Part shown: positions 61,312 through 64,000 of the stretch, one piece after another | How the letters are laid out: every line of letters begins with the position of its first letter | Position numbering within the stretch: position 1 is the stretch's first letter | DNA from: Streptomyces albireticuli | Lineage (GTDB): Bacteria > Actinomycetota > Actinomycetes > Streptomycetales > Streptomycetaceae | Length of the DNA stretch: 64,000 nucleotides | Assembly: GCF_002192455.1 (NCBI RefSeq) | Contig: NZ_CP021744.1 | Location: 1,426,001 to 1,490,000, forward strand | Direction of reading: 5' to 3' | The notes under the pieces: generated by a model | Seen by the model: the letters and a program-made list of their open reading frames with translations, nothing else | What the model was told of the DNA's origin: nothing | The model's database searches: none | Translations under genes and position numbers: made by a program

Positions 61312-62517
61312 ATGGGACGCCTGGCGCAGACCGAGGGCCTGACGGACATCCAGCGGGAAATCCTCGCGACGGTCCGCGAATTCGTCGACAAAGAGATCAT
61401 CCCGGTCGCCACGGAGCTGGAGCACCGCGACGAGTACCCCACCCGGATCGTCGAGGGCCTGAAGGAACTCGGGCTTTTCGGGCTGATGATCCCGGAGGAG
61501 TACGGCGGGCTGGGTGAGTCCCTTCTCACATACGCGCTCTGTGTGGAGGAGATAGCCCGCGGCTGGATGAGCGTGTCGGGAATCGTCAATACGCACTTCA
61601 TCGTCGCGTACATGCTCAAGCAGCACGGCACCCAGGAGCAGCGGGACCACTTCCTGCCGAGGATGGCGACCGGCGAGGTCCGGGGCGCGTTCTCGATGTC
61701 CGAGCCGGGGCTGGGCTCGGATGTGTCGGCTATCACATCGAAGGGCGTGCGGGACGGCGAGGAGTACGTCCTGAACGGCCAGAAGATGTGGCTGACCAAC
61801 GGCGGCTCGTCCAACCTCGTGGCCGTGCTCTGCCGGACGGACGAGGGGCACCCCGAGGGGACCGCCCCGCACAAGTCGATGACCACCTTCCTCGTCGAGA
61901 AGGAGCCGGGCTTCGGCCAGGTCAAACCGGGTCTGACCATCCCGGGGAAGATCGACAAAATGGGTTACAAGGGCGTCGACACCACCGAATTGATCATGGA
62001 TGGGCTGCGGGTGCCGGCGGACCGGGTGCTCGGCGGCGCCACCGGCCGGGGCTTTTACCAGATGATGGACGGCGTCGAGGTCGGCCGCGTCAATGTCGCC
62101 GCACGTGGTTGCGGTGTCGCACAGCGTGCGTTCGAACTCGGTGTTTCCTACGCGCAGCAGCGGCAGACCTTCGGAAAACCCATCGCTCAACATCAGGCCA
62201 TTCAATTCAAACTGGCCGAAATGGGGACAAAGGTCGAAGCGGCGCATGCGATGATGGTGAACGCAGCACGCAAGAAGGACTCGGGGCAGCGCAACGACCT
62301 CGAGGCCGGAATGGCCAAGTACCTGGCGTCCGAGTACTGCAAGGAAGTGGTGGAGGACGCCTTCCGTATCCATGGTGGCTACGGCTTCTCCAAGGAGTAC
62401 GAGATCGAGCGCCTCTACCGGGAGGCGCCGATGCTGCTCATCGGGGAGGGTACGGCCGAGATCCAGAAAATGATCATCGGGCGTCGGCTACTCGAGGAGT
62501 ACCGACTCCCGGGTTAA
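61312..62517 (+). CDS. Acyl-CoA dehydrogenase, probable (2S)-methylsuccinyl-CoA dehydrogenase
   Basis: A 401-aa genuine acyl-CoA dehydrogenase: FSMSEPGLGSDVSAI, KMWLTNGGSSNLVAVLCRT (FAD/substrate motif), QTFGKPIAQHQAIQFKLAEM, and the catalytic Glu region IHGGYGFSKEYEIERLYREAPMLLIGEGTAEIQKMII. In the operon it fits the only missing step, methylsuccinyl-CoA to mesaconyl-CoA, although known methylsuccinyl-CoA dehydrogenases of proteobacteria are longer. GGAGAAG is the RBS. Codons between ~61940 and 62240 are less GC-rich than the rest. Confidence 0.88.
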   Translation: MGRLAQTEGLTDIQREILATVREFVDKEIIPVATELEHRDEYPTRIVEGLKELGLFGLMIPEEYGGLGESLLTYALCVEEIARGWMSVSGIVNTHFIVAYMLKQHGTQEQRDHFLPRMATGEVRGAFSMSEPGLGSDVSAITSKGVRDGEEYVLNGQKMWLTNGGSSNLVAVLCRTDEGHPEGTAPHKSMTTFLVEKEPGFGQVKPGLTIPGKIDKMGYKGVDTTELIMDGLRVPADRVLGGATGRGFYQMMDGVEVGRVNVAARGCGVAQRAFELGVSYAQQRQTFGKPIAQHQAIQFKLAEMGTKVEAAHAMMVNAARKKDSGQRNDLEAGMAKYLASEYCKEVVEDAFRIHGGYGFSKEYEIERLYREAPMLLIGEGTAEIQKMIIGRRLLEEYRLPG

Positions 62518-62687
62518 TTGATCGGATTAGGGGTGATTTGACCGAGAAGAAGATCACACCCAGTCATCGGACTTCGGCCATCTACTGGCCCTGGCGCTTG
62601 GCCAGTTGCCGCCCGCAACCGATACCATCCCCGGAAAGCCGCCGTCCCCCAATCGTTACGCGGCACCCTCCGCTACGAAGGTCACCC

Positions 62688-63335
62688 ATGCCCCACAGCT
62701 CTTCCTCTGCACCTCGCGGCCGCGTCCGCCTCGCGCGCGGAGCATCGCCGTGGCTCCTGCCGACCGTCGCCACGGCGGCGGTCAGCCTCACCCGCGCCCG
62801 GCGCTCCGGTCGCTGGGCGGCGCTGGCCGTGCCCACCACCGCGCTCGCGGCGGGCATGCTGTGGTTTTTCCGCGACCCCGATCGTGAGATCACCCAGGGC
62901 CGGGTCATCTCCCCCGCCGACGGTGTGGTGCAGAGCATCATGCCGTGGAAGGACGGGCGCACCCGCGTCGCGATCTTCATGAGCCCGCTGAACGTCCACG
63001 TCAACCGCGCGCCCCTGGCCGGCACGGTGACCTCGGTCGAGCACATCCCCGGTGGGTTCGTCCCGGCGTTCAACAAGGAGAGCGAGAACAACGAGCGCGT
63101 CGTCTGGCACTTCGACACCGAGCTCGGTGACATCGAGATGGTGCAGATCGCCGGCGCCGTCGCCCGCCGCATCGTTCCTTACGTGCCGCAGGGCACGAAG
63201 GTGGAGCAGGGCGAGCGGATCGGTCTGATCCGCTTCGGTTCGCGCGTCGACGTCTACCTCCCGGCCGGGGTCGAGGTCGCCGTCGAGGTCGGCCAGCCCA
63301 CCATGGCAGGGGTGACACGCCTTGACCGTGATTGA
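62688..63335 (+). CDS. psd: Phosphatidylserine decarboxylase proenzyme
   Basis: A 215-aa short-form (type II-like) PSD. An N-terminal hydrophobic segment (~25-60) is followed by FFRDPDREITQGRVISPADGVV, FMSPLNVHVNRAPLAGTV and GGFVPAFNKESENNERV. Near the C-terminus IRFGSRVDVYLP has the Gly-Ser pair where autocleavage makes the pyruvoyl cofactor. It converts phosphatidylserine to phosphatidylethanolamine. 170 bp separate it from the ethylmalonyl-CoA operon, so it likely has its own promoter; the pssA start lies inside its 3' end. Confidence 0.92.
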   Translation: MPHSSSSAPRGRVRLARGASPWLLPTVATAAVSLTRARRSGRWAALAVPTTALAAGMLWFFRDPDREITQGRVISPADGVVQSIMPWKDGRTRVAIFMSPLNVHVNRAPLAGTVTSVEHIPGGFVPAFNKESENNERVVWHFDTELGDIEMVQIAGAVARRIVPYVPQGTKVEQGERIGLIRFGSRVDVYLPAGVEVAVEVGQPTMAGVTRLDRD

Positions 63336-64000
63336 TCAGGACACACAGGCCTCCTGGGTGCCCGAGGCCGAGGACGGGGAGGACATTCCGCTGTCCACCC
63401 GGCTGTCGATAGCGGACACCCTCACCCTGGGCAACGCGATCTGCGGCTTCATGGCGGTGTACTTCACCACCACCGGCGTCCTCATCCCGCACCTGACGGG
63501 CAACGAGGACGGCGGCATGGCCCGCCACAGCGCGGCCACCGCCGTGATACTGATGCTGCTCGCGTCGATCTTCGACCTCTTCGACGGGCTCGTGGCGCGC
63601 AAGCTGCGCAGCTCGGCGATGGGCGCGGAGCTCGACAACCTCTCGGACCTCATCAGCTTCGGTCTGGCGCCGGCGTACTTCGTGGTCGTCTGGGGCATGG
63701 TGGCCGACGACGCGCACCAGCGGGTCTCGGCCGTGGCCGCGGTCGTGGTGCTGCTGGCGGTGGTGCTGCGGCTGGCGCGCTTCTCGTGCGTCCAGCTGCG
63801 CGACGGCATCTTCCAGGGGATGCCGAGCCCCTTCGGCGCGCTGACGGTCGTCTCGATCGTGCTGCTGGAGCTGCCGTTCATCCCGACGCTGCTGGCGATC
63901 GTGGGTGTGGCGTGGCTGATGGTCAGCCGGGTCGAGTACCCGAAGCCGCGGGGTCGCCTCGCGGTGGCGATGCTGAGCTGGATCGTGCTGAGCATGGGCC
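63322..64000 (+). CDS. pssA: CDP-diacylglycerol-serine O-phosphatidyltransferase (3' end beyond window)
   Basis: Reading TTG at 63322 as start (GGGGTGA about 6 nt upstream) gives an open frame to the window end, about 226 residues, with 14 nt overlap with psd; GTG at 63328 is an alternative. ADTLTLGNAICGF opens the membrane domain. The CDP-alcohol phosphatidyltransferase motif is at ~90-115: FDLFDGLVARKLRSSAMGAELDNLSD, with DxxDGxxAR, then 7 residues (the textbook motif has 8), Gly, and the last two Asp. It makes phosphatidylserine, the substrate of Psd. Six or so transmembrane helices are visible. Confidence 0.9.
   Translation, partial: MTVIDQDTQASWVPEAEDGEDIPLSTRLSIADTLTLGNAICGFMAVYFTTTGVLIPHLTGNEDGGMARHSAATAVILMLLASIFDLFDGLVARKLRSSAMGAELDNLSDLISFGLAPAYFVVVWGMVADDAHQRVSAVAAVVVLLAVVLRLARFSCVQLRDGIFQGMPSPFGALTVVSIVLLELPFIPTLLAIVGVAWLMVSRVEYPKPRGRLAVAMLSWIVLSMG

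Overview
This window is actinomycete chromosomal DNA, almost certainly from a Streptomyces-like organism. The DNA is very GC-rich, with GTG and TTG starts and many 1-26 nt gene overlaps. The gene families fit as well: an ANTAR regulator, a SigB/SigF-type sigma factor, F420-dependent and mycothiol-associated enzymes, a very large ATP-binding LuxR regulator, an ethylmalonyl-CoA pathway operon and a catechol siderophore NRPS. I saw no tRNA, rRNA, CRISPR array, IS element, integrase or phage gene.

Layout. (1) 39-8617 is a regulatory and stress block: a divergent ANTAR/PAS-GAF pair, a SigB-type sigma factor, a run of F420-type oxidoreductase, ThDP oxidase and PfpI-family protein, a DinB-like mycothiol enzyme and a CBS protein. 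Two inverted copies of a 67-bp intergenic repeat lie here. (2) 8689-18769 holds mixed genes: a PAP2-diacylglycerol kinase fusion, VOC protein, DUF5107 protein, acetyltransferase, secreted and membrane-anchored unknowns, a TetR/SDR divergent pair, a Tat-exported BBE-type flavin oxidase and a LapA-like protein. (3) 18842-28655 is an iron-regulated catechol siderophore operon read right to left: dhbA, dhbC, dhbE, dhbB, a free aryl carrier protein, a C-A-T-TE synthetase whose A-domain residues read as serine, and a phosphopantetheinyl transferase. Two DmdR1/IdeR iron boxes precede it. The gene set predicts enterobactin or a close 2,3-dihydroxybenzoyl-serine product. (4) 28734-32938 is a three-peptidase operon (M55, M20, S9).

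(5) 33008-46240 is the most unusual part. A 929-aa LuxR-type regulator is divergent from a tightly packed ten-gene run: DUF4260-like membrane protein, DUF2156 (aminoacyl-tRNA-dependent transferase fold), acyl-CoA-dehydrogenase-like flavoprotein, acyl-thioester reductase-like SDR, class III aminotransferase, SRPBCC protein, flavin reductase, DAO-family oxidase, metallo-beta-lactamase-fold enzyme and MFS exporter. The combination resembles the enzyme types of valanimycin-like azoxy biosynthesis: amine formation, two-component N-hydroxylation, aminoacyl transfer, then N-N bond formation. I propose a pathway to an alkylamine-derived N-oxygenated or N-N-bonded metabolite; this is inference.

(6) 46394-52884 carries a gamma-carbonic anhydrase, a SpoIIE/ATPase regulator, an MFS transporter with three carboxypeptidase-regulatory-like domains, an SRPBCC protein and a HEAT-repeat protein. 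(7) 53235-62517 is C4/acetyl-CoA metabolism: a duplicated 3-hydroxyacyl-CoA dehydrogenase, a TetR regulator, then ccr, ethylmalonyl-CoA mutase, a CitE-type lyase, a MaoC hydratase and an acyl-CoA dehydrogenase. The ccr promoter has a palindrome filling its -35/-10 spacer. (8) 62688-64000 is phosphatidylethanolamine synthesis, psd then pssA; pssA runs off the window end.
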